Of a DNA stretch of 64,000 nt, positions 46,862 to 56,311 are shown piece by piece. How positions within the stretch are numbered: position 1 is the first letter of the stretch; every line of letters starts with the position of its first letter. Made by a program: the position numbers and the translations under genes. The notes beneath the pieces are model-generated. The model did not search any database, had not been told where the DNA came from, and saw only the letters and a list, made by a program, of their open reading frames with translations. Source of the DNA: Rhizobium leguminosarum bv. trifolii WSM2297 (lineage in GTDB: Bacteria > Pseudomonadota > Alphaproteobacteria > Rhizobiales > Rhizobiaceae); the NCBI RefSeq assembly GCF_000271845.1, contig NZ_JH719395.1, forward strand, positions 339,011 to 403,010, read 5' to 3'.

Positions 46862-47884
46862 ATGTTCACTAAAAAACTCCTCTCGGCCTGCCTCGGTGCG
46901 GGCCTCGCTGCCGCTCTGGCGGTTTCGGCGTCTGCCGCCGATATCACCGGCGCCGGCTCCACCTTCGTCTATCCGGTTCTGTCCAAGTGGTCCGCCGACT
47001 ACAACAAGCAGACCGGTGACAAGTTGAACTATCAGTCGATCGGTTCGGGCGGCGGTATCGCCCAGATCAAGGCTGCAACGGTCGATTTCGGCGCATCGGA
47101 TAAGCCGCTCGAGCCCAAGGAACTCACCGATGGTGGTTTCGGCCAGTTCCCGCTCGTCGTCGGCGGCATCGTCCCCGTCATCAACGTCAAGGGCATCAAG
47201 TCGGGCGAACTGAAGCTGACCGGCAAGGTTCTTGCCGACATCTATCTCGGCAACGTCACCAAATGGAACGACAAGGCGATTGCCGATCTAAACCCCGGCC
47301 TGAAACTGCCTGACAGCCAGATCGCCGTCGTCCACCGCTCGGACGGTTCGGGCACCTCCTTCAACTGGACCAACTACTTCTCCAAGGTCAACGAAGACTG
47401 GAAGAGCAAGGTCGGCGAAGGCACCGCCGTCAACTGGCCGGTCGGCATCGGCGGCAAGGGCAACGAAGGCGTTGCCGCTTACGTCACCCGCGTGAAGGAT
47501 TCGATCGGCTACGTCGAATATGCCTACGCCCTGCAGAACAAGCTGCCCTACGTTCTGATCCAGAACGCCGCCGGGCAGTATCCGAAGCCGAATGCCGAAA
47601 GCTTCTCGGCCGCTGCTGCCAGCGCCGAATGGACCAAGGCGCAGGACTTCTACCTGATCATGACCAACGCTCCGGGCGAAAAGGCCTGGCCGGTGACCGC
47701 TACGACCTGGGCGATCATGTACAAGGAGCCGAAGGATGCAGCCCGCTCCAAGGCTGCCTTCGCCTTCTTCAAATGGGCGCTCGAAAACGGCCAGAAGGAA
47801 GCCTCTTCCCTCGATTACGTTCCGCTTCCGGAAACCGTTGTGAAGCAGATCGAAGACTACTGGACGGCCTCGTTCAAGGGCTGA
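46862..47884 (+). CDS. pstS: Phosphate-binding protein PstS
   Basis: A 340-aa periplasmic binding protein of the high-affinity phosphate ABC importer. The signal peptide is about residues 1-25. The mature protein begins ADITGAGSTFVYPVLSKW; phosphate-contact segments GAGSTF, GSGGGIAQIKAATVDFGASD and HRSDGSGTSFNWT are intact. A 15-bp hairpin after the stop probably protects the pstS message relative to the rest of the operon. Confidence 0.96.
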   Translation: MFTKKLLSACLGAGLAAALAVSASAADITGAGSTFVYPVLSKWSADYNKQTGDKLNYQSIGSGGGIAQIKAATVDFGASDKPLEPKELTDGGFGQFPLVVGGIVPVINVKGIKSGELKLTGKVLADIYLGNVTKWNDKAIADLNPGLKLPDSQIAVVHRSDGSGTSFNWTNYFSKVNEDWKSKVGEGTAVNWPVGIGGKGNEGVAAYVTRVKDSIGYVEYAYALQNKLPYVLIQNAAGQYPKPNAESFSAAAASAEWTKAQDFYLIMTNAPGEKAWPVTATTWAIMYKEPKDAARSKAAFAFFKWALENGQKEASSLDYVPLPETVVKQIEDYWTASFKG

Positions 47885-47898
47885 TTCCTGCAAGACGT

Positions 47899-47936
47899 GC
47901 AGTCGGGACGGAAGGCGAGCTTTCCGTCCCGACTGC
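47899..47936 (+). terminator. Hairpin between pstS and pstC
   Basis: A perfect 15-bp stem: GCAGTCGGGACGGAA (47899-47913) with TTCCGTCCCGACTGC (47922-47936), 8-nt loop, followed by CTTT. Its position suggests partial termination or 3'-end protection that raises PstS over the membrane subunits. Confidence 0.7.
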
Positions 47937-47970
47937 CTTTGACACCCCTCGAAGCAGTCGAGCATTTGAT

Positions 47971-48946
47971 ATGAGCGAAGCATCGGCATCGCTGCCCGCC
48001 TCCGGGTCGGGCGTGAAGCGCCGCGACGGCGCGACCGGCGATCGTATTTTCTATTGGATCGTTTTGGGCTGCGGCCTGTTTGTTCTGGCGGCATTGCTGG
48101 CCGCGGCGGTCTCCATGGCCATGAGCGGGTTTCAGGCGTTCCGGACCTTCGGCCTCGGTTTCCTCACAGGCACGGAATGGGATCCGGTTGCCGGGAAGTT
48201 CGCCGGGCTTGTGCCGATCTACGGCACGCTGGTCACCTCGGCGCTCGCCATGATCATCGGCGTACCCGTCAGCCTCGGTATTGCGGTATTCATAACCGAA
48301 GTTGCGCCGCGCTCCATTCGCGGGCCGATCGGCGGCGGCGTCGAGTTGCTCGCCGGCATCCCCTCGATCATCTACGGCATGTGGGGTCTCTTCACCTTCG
48401 CACCCTTCATGTCGGATTACGTCCAGCCGGTGTTGATCGACTGGCTGGGACCGATCCCGGTGATCGGCGCGCTGTTTTCAGGCGCGCCGCTCGGCATCGG
48501 CATGCTGACGTCGGGCATCGTGTTGGCGATCATGATCATCCCCTTCATCTCCTCGGTCATGCGCGACGTCTTCCTGGTCGTCCCCGCAGTTGAAGGAGTC
48601 GGCCTATGCGCTTGGTTCGACCAAGTGGGAAGTGGTGCGCGACATCGTCATCCCGCACACCCGCACCGCCGTCGTCGGCGGCATCTTCCTCGGTCTCGGC
48701 CGCGCGCTCGGCGAAACCATGGCGGTGACCTTCGTGCTCGGCAACACCCACAATATCGCGCTGTCGCTGATGGAGCCCGGCACCTCGATCGCCGCCACGC
48801 TCGCCAACGAGTTTGCCGAGGCTTCGGACGACCTCTACAGGTCGTCGCTGGCAGCCCTTGGTCTCATCCTTTTCGTCGTCACCTTCATCGTTCTAGCGGC
48901 CGCCAAGCTCATGCTGGTGCGCATGGCAAAGCAGAGAGGGGAGTAA
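47971..48946 (+). pseudogene. pstC: Phosphate ABC permease PstC, frameshifted
   Basis: The N-terminal two thirds (47971 to about 48588) read as PstC: helices, [49 protein letters not shown]. The conserved continuation [20 protein letters not shown] is in another frame starting at 48590. Deleting 2 nt or inserting 1 nt near 48582-48591 produces this; loss of 2 nt best keeps the family spacing (VPxxLKES). The first frame runs on to 49008 as non-family sequence. As read, it lacks the EAA-loop half and should be non-functional. It may be real or a sequencing error at the CCCC run. Confidence 0.88.
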
Positions 48947-48947
48947 T

Positions 48948-49805
48948 ATGGCCAGCTATTCCGGTTCCCTTTACCGCCGCCGCCAGATCGGCAGCGCGAT
49001 TGCGCTGACGCTTTGCGGCCTTGCGACCGTGCTCGGCCTGGTTTTTCTGGTCTGGATCCTCTGGACGACGCTGATCCACGGCCTGTCGGCGCTCAGCCCC
49101 AGTCTCGTCACCGAAATGACGCCGCCGCCCGGCGACGACGGCGGCGGTCTCGCCAACGCCTTCATGGGCAGCCTGCTGATGGTCGTGCTGGCCGTCGTCA
49201 TCGGCACGCTGATCGGCGTGCTGGCCGGCACCTATCTGTCGGAATTCGCTCGCGGCAAGAAGCTTGGCGAAGCAATCCGCTTCGTCAACGATATCTTGCT
49301 CTCGGCGCCGTCGATCATCATCGGCCTGTTCGTCTACGAACTGGTCGTCCGCCCGACGTCACGTTTCTCCGGCTTTGCCGGCGGCATCGCGCTTGCCTTC
49401 ATCTTCCTGCCGGTCGTGGTGCGCACGACCGACGAGATGCTGCGGCTGGTTCCCGATGTCATGCGCGAGGCCGCATTGTCGCTCGGCATCCCGCGCTGGA
49501 AGGTAACGGTCAATGTGCTCTATCGCGCCGCCTCCACCGGCATTCTGACCGGTATCCTTCTGGCGATCGCCCGCATTTCGGGCGAAACCGCGCCGCTGCT
49601 CTTCACGGCTCTGAACAACCAGTATTGGAGCCTGGATATGTCGCAGCCGATGGCGAACATTCCCGTCGTCATCTTCCAGTTCGCTATGAGCCCCTATGAG
49701 CAATGGCAGAATCTCGCCTGGGCCGGCGCCTTCGTGATGACCGCCGTCGTTTTGATCCTGAGCGTCGTATCGCGCTCCGTCCTCAACCGAAAAGGTGGGA
49801 AATGA
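48948..49805 (+). CDS. pstA: Phosphate ABC transporter permease PstA
   Basis: A 285-aa inner-membrane permease with six helices. The conserved segments are [34 protein letters not shown] and the EAA loop [20 protein letters not shown], then [20 protein letters not shown]. It begins 1 nt after the end of the restored pstC frame and its stop overlaps the pstB start (ATGA). Confidence 0.95.
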   Translation: MASYSGSLYRRRQIGSAIALTLCGLATVLGLVFLVWILWTTLIHGLSALSPSLVTEMTPPPGDDGGGLANAFMGSLLMVVLAVVIGTLIGVLAGTYLSEFARGKKLGEAIRFVNDILLSAPSIIIGLFVYELVVRPTSRFSGFAGGIALAFIFLPVVVRTTDEMLRLVPDVMREAALSLGIPRWKVTVNVLYRAASTGILTGILLAIARISGETAPLLFTALNNQYWSLDMSQPMANIPVVIFQFAMSPYEQWQNLAWAGAFVMTAVVLILSVVSRSVLNRKGGK

Positions 49806-50611
49806 TGCTTCAGTCCGCAGACACTTTCGATGCCAGCAAGCCGCAAAAACACCTGGCCAGAGACAAGATCGCGCTCGAGAAAGTCAATTTCTATTACGGC
49901 GACGCCCACGCCATCAAGGATGTGAGTCTGAACTTCCCCGAGCGTCAGGTCTCGGCCCTGATCGGTCCGTCCGGCTGCGGCAAGTCCACGCTGCTGCGCA
50001 TCCTGAACCGCATCTACATGCTCTATCCGAAGATGCGCGCCACCGGCTCGATCAAACTCGACGGCAAGAACATCCTTGACCCCAGCTTTTCGATGAACGA
50101 GCTGCGTGCCCGCGTCGGCATGGTGTTCCAGAAGCCCGTGCCGTTTCCGATGTCGATCTACGACAACATCGCCTATGGCATTCGCCACCACGAGCGCCTC
50201 AGCAAGGCCGAGATGGACTTTCGCGTCGAGCAGGCGCTGCGTCAGGCCGCCCTCTGGGATGAGGTCAAGGACAAGCTGCAGGGCAGCGGCCTCGGTCTCT
50301 CAGGCGGTCAGCAGCAGCGTCTCTGCATCGCCCGCGGCGTAGCGCTGCGCCCGGAGGTTCTGCTTCTCGACGAGCCGACCTCGGCGCTCGATCCGATCTC
50401 GACCGCCAAGGTGGAAGAGCTGGTCGCGCAGCTGAAAGGCGAATTCACCATCGTCATCGTCACCCACAACATGCAGCAGGCAAGCCGCATCTCCGACAAC
50501 ACCGCCTTCATGTATCTCGGAGAGTTGGTGGAATACGGTCCAACCACGGAGATTTTCCAGTCGCCGAAGGTCAAGCGCACGGAAGATTACATCACCGGCC
50601 GTTACGGCTGA
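49802..50611 (+). CDS. pstB: Phosphate ABC transporter ATPase PstB
   Basis: A 269-aa ATPase of the phosphate importer. Walker A is GPSGCGKST (about 57-65), the Q-loop [16 protein letters not shown] is the PstB-specific form, the signature is LSGGQQQR, Walker B is [13 protein letters not shown] and the H-loop is VIVTHNM. The ATG overlaps the pstA stop (ATGA), with AAAGGTGGGA upstream. Unlike the usual rhizobial operon, phoU and phoB do not follow; the next gene is a P450 on the other strand. Confidence 0.96.
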   Translation: MMLQSADTFDASKPQKHLARDKIALEKVNFYYGDAHAIKDVSLNFPERQVSALIGPSGCGKSTLLRILNRIYMLYPKMRATGSIKLDGKNILDPSFSMNELRARVGMVFQKPVPFPMSIYDNIAYGIRHHERLSKAEMDFRVEQALRQAALWDEVKDKLQGSGLGLSGGQQQRLCIARGVALRPEVLLLDEPTSALDPISTAKVEELVAQLKGEFTIVIVTHNMQQASRISDNTAFMYLGELVEYGPTTEIFQSPKVKRTEDYITGRYG

Positions 50612-50620
50612 TCTGTCAGG

Positions 50621-50645
50621 GCTGGATCACCACTGCAGATCCAGC
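50621..50645. terminator. Hairpin between convergent pstB and P450 genes
   Basis: GCTGGATC (50621-50628) pairs with GATCCAGC (50638-50645) around a 9-nt loop. It covers the P450 stop codon and lies 10 nt past the pstB stop. No long U-tract is present on either strand, so it is a weak bidirectional terminator at best. Confidence 0.4.
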
Positions 50646-51871
50646 CGGTCAAGCCCGTGGAAATGGTAGACATCCTTGACGACAGGCGTCTTCGCCAGCC
50701 TGAGGCCGGCAAGTCTTTCGAACAGGATCGGCAGCACGACATTGAGCTCCAGCCGTGCCAGCGGCGCGCCGATGCAGAAATGGATGCCGGCCCCGAAGGA
50801 GAGATTTGCCGCCTCGCTGCGGTCGGGCCGGAAGGTAAGGGGATCGGTGAATTTTGCCGGATCGAGATTGGCGGCGGCGAGGATGAGGCTAACCTTGTCG
50901 CCGCGCTGGAACGAGACGCCGTCGATTTCGGCGGGCTCGAGCGCCCAGCGCTGGAAGATGTGAACAGGCGCGCAGATGCGCAGGGTTTCCTCGACGGTGC
51001 GTGCCGTCGTCGCTTCGTCGCGGAAGAGTTCGGCCGGATCTGAGCCGCTGTCGAGGATGGTGCGCACGGAATTGCCGATCTGGTGCACGGTCGCTTCGTG
51101 CCCGGCGTTGAGCAGCACGATCGTCGTCGAGATCAGCTCTTCGTCCGTGAGATACTGGCCCTTGTGCTCGGTATGGATCATGTGGGTGAGCAGGTCGTCG
51201 CGCGGCGCGGCGCGGCGTTCCCTGATCACCGTCCTGACATAGTCGGAAAATTCCTTTGCCGCCCGCTCGGCCGCGTCCTCCTGCTCGCGCGTGCGGCCGA
51301 ACATATACATGCGGACATAGGCGTGCGACCATGCTAGCAGCTGCGGCCCCATCTGCTCGGGAATGCCGATCATCCGGGCGATCATCGTCACCGGGATGAT
51401 ATCGGCAAAGGCCGAAATCAGCTCGACTTCACCCTTATCCGCGAAGCCGTCGATCAGCCGGTTGGCGAGTTCGGCAAGCTCGGGCTTCATCTTCTCGACA
51501 TGGCGGGAGACGAAGGCGCGGTTGACGAGCGTACGCAGCCGTGTGTGCTCAGGCGGTTCGAGTTCGAGCAGGGAATAGCGTTCGGAGAGATCGAAACTGG
51601 CAAGATGCGGCACCGGCTCGGCAAGGCCGAGCTCCTCGCGGCTGGCGATATGCAGGATCTGCCGGCCGAAGCGGCGGTCGCGCAGCAGTCCGTTCACATG
51701 GTCGTAGCCGGTGAAGAACCACTGCTTCTGCTCGCTCCAGTAGAAGGTCGGGCAATGCGCGTGAAGTGCTGCATAGACCGCATTCGGGTTGCCGTAGAAG
51801 CCCGGATTGCGGGCGTCCAGCGAGACGTGGCGGCGGACAGGGTCGATCGAGAGAAAGGGCGGTATCATCAT
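50627..51871 (-). CDS. Cytochrome P450 (bacterial class I type)
   Basis: A 414-aa soluble heme monooxygenase. The I-helix has LLNAGHEATVH (acid/alcohol pair replaced by His-Glu-Ala-Thr), the K-helix ETLR gives ExxR, and the heme loop is FGAGIHFCIGAPLARLE with the Cys ligand. It resembles CYP107/CYP109-like bacterial P450s that need ferredoxin partners; no ferredoxin or reductase gene is adjacent. The substrate is unknown. ATG 51871 or 51868 is the start. Confidence 0.93.
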   Translation of the reverse strand: MMIPPFLSIDPVRRHVSLDARNPGFYGNPNAVYAALHAHCPTFYWSEQKQWFFTGYDHVNGLLRDRRFGRQILHIASREELGLAEPVPHLASFDLSERYSLLELEPPEHTRLRTLVNRAFVSRHVEKMKPELAELANRLIDGFADKGEVELISAFADIIPVTMIARMIGIPEQMGPQLLAWSHAYVRMYMFGRTREQEDAAERAAKEFSDYVRTVIRERRAAPRDDLLTHMIHTEHKGQYLTDEELISTTIVLLNAGHEATVHQIGNSVRTILDSGSDPAELFRDEATTARTVEETLRICAPVHIFQRWALEPAEIDGVSFQRGDKVSLILAAANLDPAKFTDPLTFRPDRSEAANLSFGAGIHFCIGAPLARLELNVVLPILFERLAGLRLAKTPVVKDVYHFHGLDRLDLQW

Positions 51872-52023
51872 GCCTCGAGGCTTAGCGGATTTGCCGGGCC
51901 TCGAAAAGATGCGGGGGGCAGGGGCGTTCCAGAACGCGCGTCCCAGGCCGCTCCGATGGGTACGCCATCACTTCGAAACTTGCTTATAACCCCCGGAATC
52001 GATTCCGATTTTGGGAAAGCATG

Positions 52024-53277
52024 TCAACCGGCGCGCGACAGCGTGCCCATGCGCCGCAAGGCCTCGACCTGGTCGTCGACCGTCGGCACGAGTTCGCCGG
52101 CAGTGCTGCTCGGCGTGACTGGTGCCGGTGCTGCGGCTTCCGCTTCGCCGAAGGTGACTGTGCAGTTGCGCCCGGCGCCCTTCGCTGCATAGAGCGCCCG
52201 GTCGGCAGCCGAGATCAATTTGTCGATATTGGCTTCGATCGAGGAGGCGAGCGCGATGCCGATGCTGACGGTCGCCGGAACGATCGCTTCGCCGGTGCTG
52301 ACGGGAAGACGGCAGAATTCGCTGCGGATCGCTTCGGCGATCGCCTCGGCTTCCGTCTGGTCGGCGACGGCGGCGAAGGCTGCGAATTCTTCCCCGCCCA
52401 TGCGGCCGAAGATGTTGTTTGGAATATACTGGCGGGCCATGTGGGCGAAGGCGGTCAGCACCGCATCGCCGGACTGGTGGCCGAAGCGGTCGTTGACCCG
52501 CTTGAAATGGTCGAGGTCGAAAAGCATCACCGCGACCTGGCGCTGCTCGTCATGGGCTTTTTGCTGGATGGCGCCGAAATAGCCGAGCAGGCCGCGGCGG
52601 TTGAGTACGCCGGTCAGCGAATCGGTCAGGGTGAGGGCGCGCAGGTGCCGTTCGGAGCGCTCCATGATCAGCCGGCAGGTGAAGGCGAAGGCGATGGTCA
52701 GCAGAAAGGCGCTTGCCATGGCGGAGGCGCCGCCGAGATTGGTTGCCTCGACATCGCTCGGCACGGTCAGCGCCATGGTCAGCGCCGAGCCGAAGCACAG
52801 GCAGCCCTGGATGACGAACACGCCCATCAGCTTGACCCGGGTACGTTCGCGGCGCATGTCGCCGGCGGCAACGGCGAGCGCAAGCGCCGTCGCGCCCGTC
52901 GCCGAAGCGAGATTGTAGAGCACCACCCGGTTTGAATAATCGCTGTTGACCCAGGGCAGGAAGACCCCGGCCAGCCAGATCGCCGGCGGCAGCAGCGCCC
53001 ACCATTCGATCTTCTTGCGGTCGAGCGCCAGGAAACCCGCCACCCAGGCGCTCTGGCCGAGCAGCGCGATGGCATTGCCGATCTCTATGGAGAGCAGGCT
53101 GGGAACTTGGGCGCGCATCGCGATCATCGCAAAGCCGATGCCGGTCAAAAGGAAGCCGAGGCCCCAATAGAGATAGGCTTCGTTCCGGACATTGTGGCGC
53201 CAGGCGACGAACAGCACCAAAGCGAGCGTCATGGCCTCGGAACACCAGATGGCGAGACCTGTAGCGATATTGAACAC
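52024..53277 (-). CDS. Membrane diguanylate cyclase (GGDEF)
   Basis: A 417-aa protein. The N-terminal half (about 1-205) has six or more transmembrane helices without a recognised sensor family. The GGDEF domain starts near residue 218 with LTDSLTGVLNRRGLLGYF and VMLFDLDHFKRVNDRFGH, and the active site is MGGEEFA. The C-terminal tail is Ala/Pro-rich. The start is GTG 53277 with AAGGGG 8 nt upstream. It should make c-di-GMP, the activator of the BcsA PilZ domain found in this window. Confidence 0.92.
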   Translation of the reverse strand: MFNIATGLAIWCSEAMTLALVLFVAWRHNVRNEAYLYWGLGFLLTGIGFAMIAMRAQVPSLLSIEIGNAIALLGQSAWVAGFLALDRKKIEWWALLPPAIWLAGVFLPWVNSDYSNRVVLYNLASATGATALALAVAAGDMRRERTRVKLMGVFVIQGCLCFGSALTMALTVPSDVEATNLGGASAMASAFLLTIAFAFTCRLIMERSERHLRALTLTDSLTGVLNRRGLLGYFGAIQQKAHDEQRQVAVMLFDLDHFKRVNDRFGHQSGDAVLTAFAHMARQYIPNNIFGRMGGEEFAAFAAVADQTEAEAIAEAIRSEFCRLPVSTGEAIVPATVSIGIALASSIEANIDKLISAADRALYAAKGAGRNCTVTFGEAEAAAPAPVTPSSTAGELVPTVDDQVEALRRMGTLSRAG

Positions 53278-53680
53278 GGCAGCAACCCCTTGCCCGTCGG
53301 CCTTTCAGTCGGCCCCTGTTTGTAGGCCGTCATCCTTGCCGAGGAAGTTCGCCACTTCCTTAATGCTGCTGCGCTGCGGCATGGTTTTGGGCGGATATCT
53401 CCCGGTAGGCTTTCCGTCGGGTAAATGTGTGTGAGCACTCTCGAATGGAGTAAGCTTTCCTTCATCCTGTCATGCAGAAATCCCGGGGAACGCGGCGGCA
53501 TGGGCTCGCCGTTAACAGGCGCTTGTTGGAAAGAGGCTACAGCCAAGCCCGCCTTGCCCGCCTTCTTAACGTTATCCTCATGCGTGTCTTGAAGAGGAGG
53601 GCCGGGACACTCTATGTAGGGATAAGACATTTTTCTTTGATTCCCGGCGCCGGCCGGCGAGACGTTGACAAAGGACGCAC
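53278..53680. other. Intergenic region upstream of clpP
   Basis: About 400 bases between the divergent GGDEF and clpP genes. A 70-codon plus-strand frame (53472-53684) runs into the clpP start and shows no domain or ribosome site, so it is not called. The region includes the candidate heat-shock promoter at 53588-53617. Confidence 0.5.
53588..53617 (+). promoter_or_regulatory. Candidate RpoH (heat-shock) promoter of clpP
   Basis: CTTGAA (53588-53593), 17-bp spacer, TCTATGT (53611-53617). This resembles the alphaproteobacterial sigma-32 pattern of CTTG-type -35 and CYTATNT-type -10. The expected start lies about 55 nt before the clpP ATG. Confidence 0.5.
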
Positions 53681-54310
53681 ATGAGAAACCCAGTCGATAC
53701 CGCAATGGCCCTCGTGCCGATGGTCGTGGAACAGACCAACCGCGGTGAACGCTCCTACGACATCTATTCCCGCCTGTTGAAGGAACGCATCATCTTCCTG
53801 ACGGGTGCCGTCGAAGACCATATGGCGACGCTCGTCTGTGCCCAGCTTCTCTTCCTCGAGGCCGAAAACCCGAAGAAGGAGATCGCCCTCTACATCAATT
53901 CGCCGGGCGGCGTCGTCACCGCCGGCATGGCGATCTACGACACGATGCAGTTCATCAAGCCGGCGGTTTCGACGCTTTGCATCGGTCAGGCCGCATCCAT
54001 GGGCTCGCTGCTGCTGGCCGCCGGCCACAAGGACATGCGCTTCGCGACGCCGAATTCCCGCATCATGGTGCATCAGCCCTCGGGCGGCTTCCAGGGGCAG
54101 GCTTCGGACATCGAGCGCCACGCCCGCGACATCCTCAAGATGAAGCGCCGCCTGAACGAAGTCTATGTCAAGCACACCGGCCGCACCTACGAGGAAGTTG
54201 AAAAGACCCTCGATCGTGACCATTTTATGGATGCGGACGAAGCCCAGGGCTGGGGCGTGATCGACAAGGTTCTGACGTCGCGCCTCGAAATGGAAGGCGA
54301 GCAGGCCTAG
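53681..54310 (+). CDS. clpP: ATP-dependent Clp protease proteolytic subunit ClpP
   Basis: A 209-aa serine protease that forms the tetradecameric chamber with ClpX or ClpA. The catalytic triad is visible: Ser106 in [10 protein letters not shown], His131 in MVHQPSGG and Asp180 in [11 protein letters not shown]. The N-terminal propeptide-like segment is short. AAAGGACGCAC precedes the ATG. It stands upstream of clpX with a 302-bp gap, so clpX may also have its own promoter. Confidence 0.98.
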   Translation: MRNPVDTAMALVPMVVEQTNRGERSYDIYSRLLKERIIFLTGAVEDHMATLVCAQLLFLEAENPKKEIALYINSPGGVVTAGMAIYDTMQFIKPAVSTLCIGQAASMGSLLLAAGHKDMRFATPNSRIMVHQPSGGFQGQASDIERHARDILKMKRRLNEVYVKHTGRTYEEVEKTLDRDHFMDADEAQGWGVIDKVLTSRLEMEGEQA

Positions 54311-54612
54311 TAATTAATTGGGATGGTGTTTTCCTCGCCACAGTTCTATCTCATTTGTGATCGAACAAGGCTTTCAACTGGCGACGAAGACGCTAATAGT
54401 AACTATTAATGCTATGTTGAATTTTTATGACATAGCATTCGGCATTCGAAGGGGAATTCGTTGCCGCCGGAACCCGGACATGAATGGTTGGGCCCGGTTC
54501 GTACCCCCTGAAGCCCTTCTCGGCAAAGGCTCCGGAAACGGAGTGCCGCCAGGAGCTGATAGAGTGGACCGCGATTTCGCCTTGAAATGCGGCGTGCTGG
54601 AAGGAAAGTGAT
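54311..54612. other. clpP-clpX intergenic region
   Basis: About 300 bases with no gene. AT-rich stretches at 54395-54440 (TAATAGTAACTATTAATGC, ATTTTTATGAC) fit a promoter for clpX. The palindrome GGGGAATTC-type sequence near 54451-54459 is short. A ribosome site GGAAAG precedes the clpX ATG. Confidence 0.5.
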
Positions 54613-55890
54613 ATGAGCAAGGTCAGCGGCAGCAACGGCGGCGACTCCAAGAACACTCTGTATTGTTCGTTCTGCGGAAAGAGCCAGCACGAAGTCCGGA
54701 AACTGATTGCCGGACCGACCGTCTTCATCTGCGATGAATGCGTCGAATTGTGCATGGACATCATCCGTGAGGAGAACAAGTCCTCGATGGTCAAGTCCCG
54801 CGACGGCGTTCCGACGCCCCAGGACATCATCAAGGTCCTCGACGAATACGTCATCGGCCAGCGGCAGGCGAAGAAGATCCTGTCGGTTGCCGTTCACAAT
54901 CATTACAAGCGCCTGGCGCACGCCTCCAAGAACGGCGAAGTCGAATTGGCGAAGTCGAACATCATGCTCGTCGGCCCGACAGGCTGTGGCAAGACCTATC
55001 TTGCCCAGACGCTCGCCCGCATCATCGACGTTCCCTTCACCATGGCCGATGCGACGACGCTGACCGAGGCCGGCTATGTCGGCGAAGATGTCGAAAACAT
55101 CATCCTGAAGCTGCTGCAGTCGGCTGACTACAATGTCGAGCGCGCCCAGCGCGGCATCGTCTACATCGATGAAGTCGACAAGATTTCGCGCAAGTCCGAC
55201 AACCCGTCGATCACCCGCGACGTCTCGGGCGAGGGTGTGCAGCAGGCGCTGTTGAAGATCATGGAAGGCACGGTCGCTTCCGTTCCGCCGCAGGGCGGCC
55301 GCAAGCACCCGCAGCAGGAATTCCTGCAGGTCGACACGACCAACATCCTGTTCATCTGCGGCGGCGCCTTCGCCGGTCTCGACAAGATCATTTCGGCTCG
55401 CGGCGAGAAGACGTCGATCGGCTTCGGTGCCACGGTCAAGGCCCAGGACGACCGCCGCGTCGGCGAAGTCCTGCGCGAACTGGAGCCGGAAGACCTGGTC
55501 AAGTTCGGCCTCATCCCCGAGTTCATCGGCCGTCTGCCGGTTCTGGCGACGCTTGAGGACCTCGACGAGGATGCGCTGATCCAGATCCTGTCCGAGCCGA
55601 AGAATGCACTGATCAAGCAGTATCAGCGCCTGTTCGAGATGGAAGACGTCGAACTGACCTTCCACGAGGATGCCCTGCGCGAAATCGCCCGCAAGGCGAT
55701 CGTCCGCAAGACCGGCGCCCGCGGTCTTCGCTCGATCATGGAAAAGATCCTGCTCGACACGATGTTCGAACTGCCGACGCTGGAAGGCGTTCGCGAAGTC
55801 GTCATCTCCGAGGAAGTGGTGCGCGGTTCGGCCCGTCCGCTTTACATCTATGCCGATCGTCAGGAAGAAAAGGCCAACGCTTCGGCGTAA
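54613..55890 (+). CDS. clpX: ClpX unfoldase, ATP-binding subunit of ClpXP
   Basis: A 425-aa AAA+ unfoldase. The N-terminal zinc-binding domain has Cys18, Cys21, Cys40 and Cys43. Walker A is GPTGCGKT (about 120-127), the pore loop is GYVGEDV, Walker B is IVYIDEVDK, sensor-type RPLYIYA closes the C-domain and the ClpP-binding IGF loop is TSIGFGA. It follows clpP and is closed by a terminator. Confidence 0.98.
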   Translation: MSKVSGSNGGDSKNTLYCSFCGKSQHEVRKLIAGPTVFICDECVELCMDIIREENKSSMVKSRDGVPTPQDIIKVLDEYVIGQRQAKKILSVAVHNHYKRLAHASKNGEVELAKSNIMLVGPTGCGKTYLAQTLARIIDVPFTMADATTLTEAGYVGEDVENIILKLLQSADYNVERAQRGIVYIDEVDKISRKSDNPSITRDVSGEGVQQALLKIMEGTVASVPPQGGRKHPQQEFLQVDTTNILFICGGAFAGLDKIISARGEKTSIGFGATVKAQDDRRVGEVLRELEPEDLVKFGLIPEFIGRLPVLATLEDLDEDALIQILSEPKNALIKQYQRLFEMEDVELTFHEDALREIARKAIVRKTGARGLRSIMEKILLDTMFELPTLEGVREVVISEEVVRGSARPLYIYADRQEEKANASA

Positions 55891-55916
55891 CCTTTGCGCT
55901 TTCGCACGATTATTTT

Positions 55917-55948
55917 GGGGGCTTGCCATCGGCAGGCCCCTTTCTATT
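55917..55948 (+). terminator. Rho-independent terminator of clpX
   Basis: GGGGCTTGCC (55917-55926) pairs with GGCAGGCCCC (55931-55940) with one G-U pair and loop ATCG-like, followed by TTTCTATTT. Confidence 0.8.
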
Positions 55949-56201
55949 TGAAAAACCATCCGAGGCACTGTTAGTATTTTGTCGGTGGGGACCGGAATTG
56001 ACTTTGCCGATGTTTCGCAGGGCCGATGTTGCGTTAAGGAAGAGTGCTTGGCAATGTTGCCATGATTCCGTAAGCCTATTGTCGGCGCTTGTATTTTAGC
56101 CGGTTGGAAGTGGTAAGCGCCGGTCCAGCCACGCGCTTCATAGTGTTGGCGTTCCGTTGTAATAATGCTGTCACATCCGGGGAACGCGGGCGTTAGCGTG
56201 G

Positions 56202-56230
56202 CTTGAAAAGCGTAGTCAGAACCTCCACTT
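56202..56230 (+). promoter_or_regulatory. Candidate RpoH (heat-shock) promoter of lon
   Basis: CTTGAA (56202-56207), 17-bp spacer, CCACTT (56225-56230), close to the rhizobial RpoH pattern CTTGAA-N17-CCANAT. It lies about 80 nt before the lon ATG. Confidence 0.5.
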
Positions 56231-56311
56231 GTAGCAACAAGTGAGAGTGCCGGCCGGTCCCAAGCGGCCGTGCAGAGAGCCCGGCAACGGGACGATGGAA
56301 AGGACTTAAAA

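Larger units (their letters stand above)
55891..56311. other. clpX-lon intergenic region
   Basis: About 420 bases with no gene. It contains the clpX terminator (55917-55948) and the candidate RpoH promoter for lon (56202-56230). The stretch 55970-56160 has no recognisable feature. Confidence 0.5.

Noticed and set aside
48590..49008. Long single frame suggesting an intact PstC-like protein to 49008
   Set aside because: After 48590 this frame gives Arg/His-rich non-family sequence, while the true PstC continuation is in another frame.
53472..53684. A 70-codon frame before clpP
   Set aside because: It runs over the promoter and into the clpP start codon, with no recognisable features.
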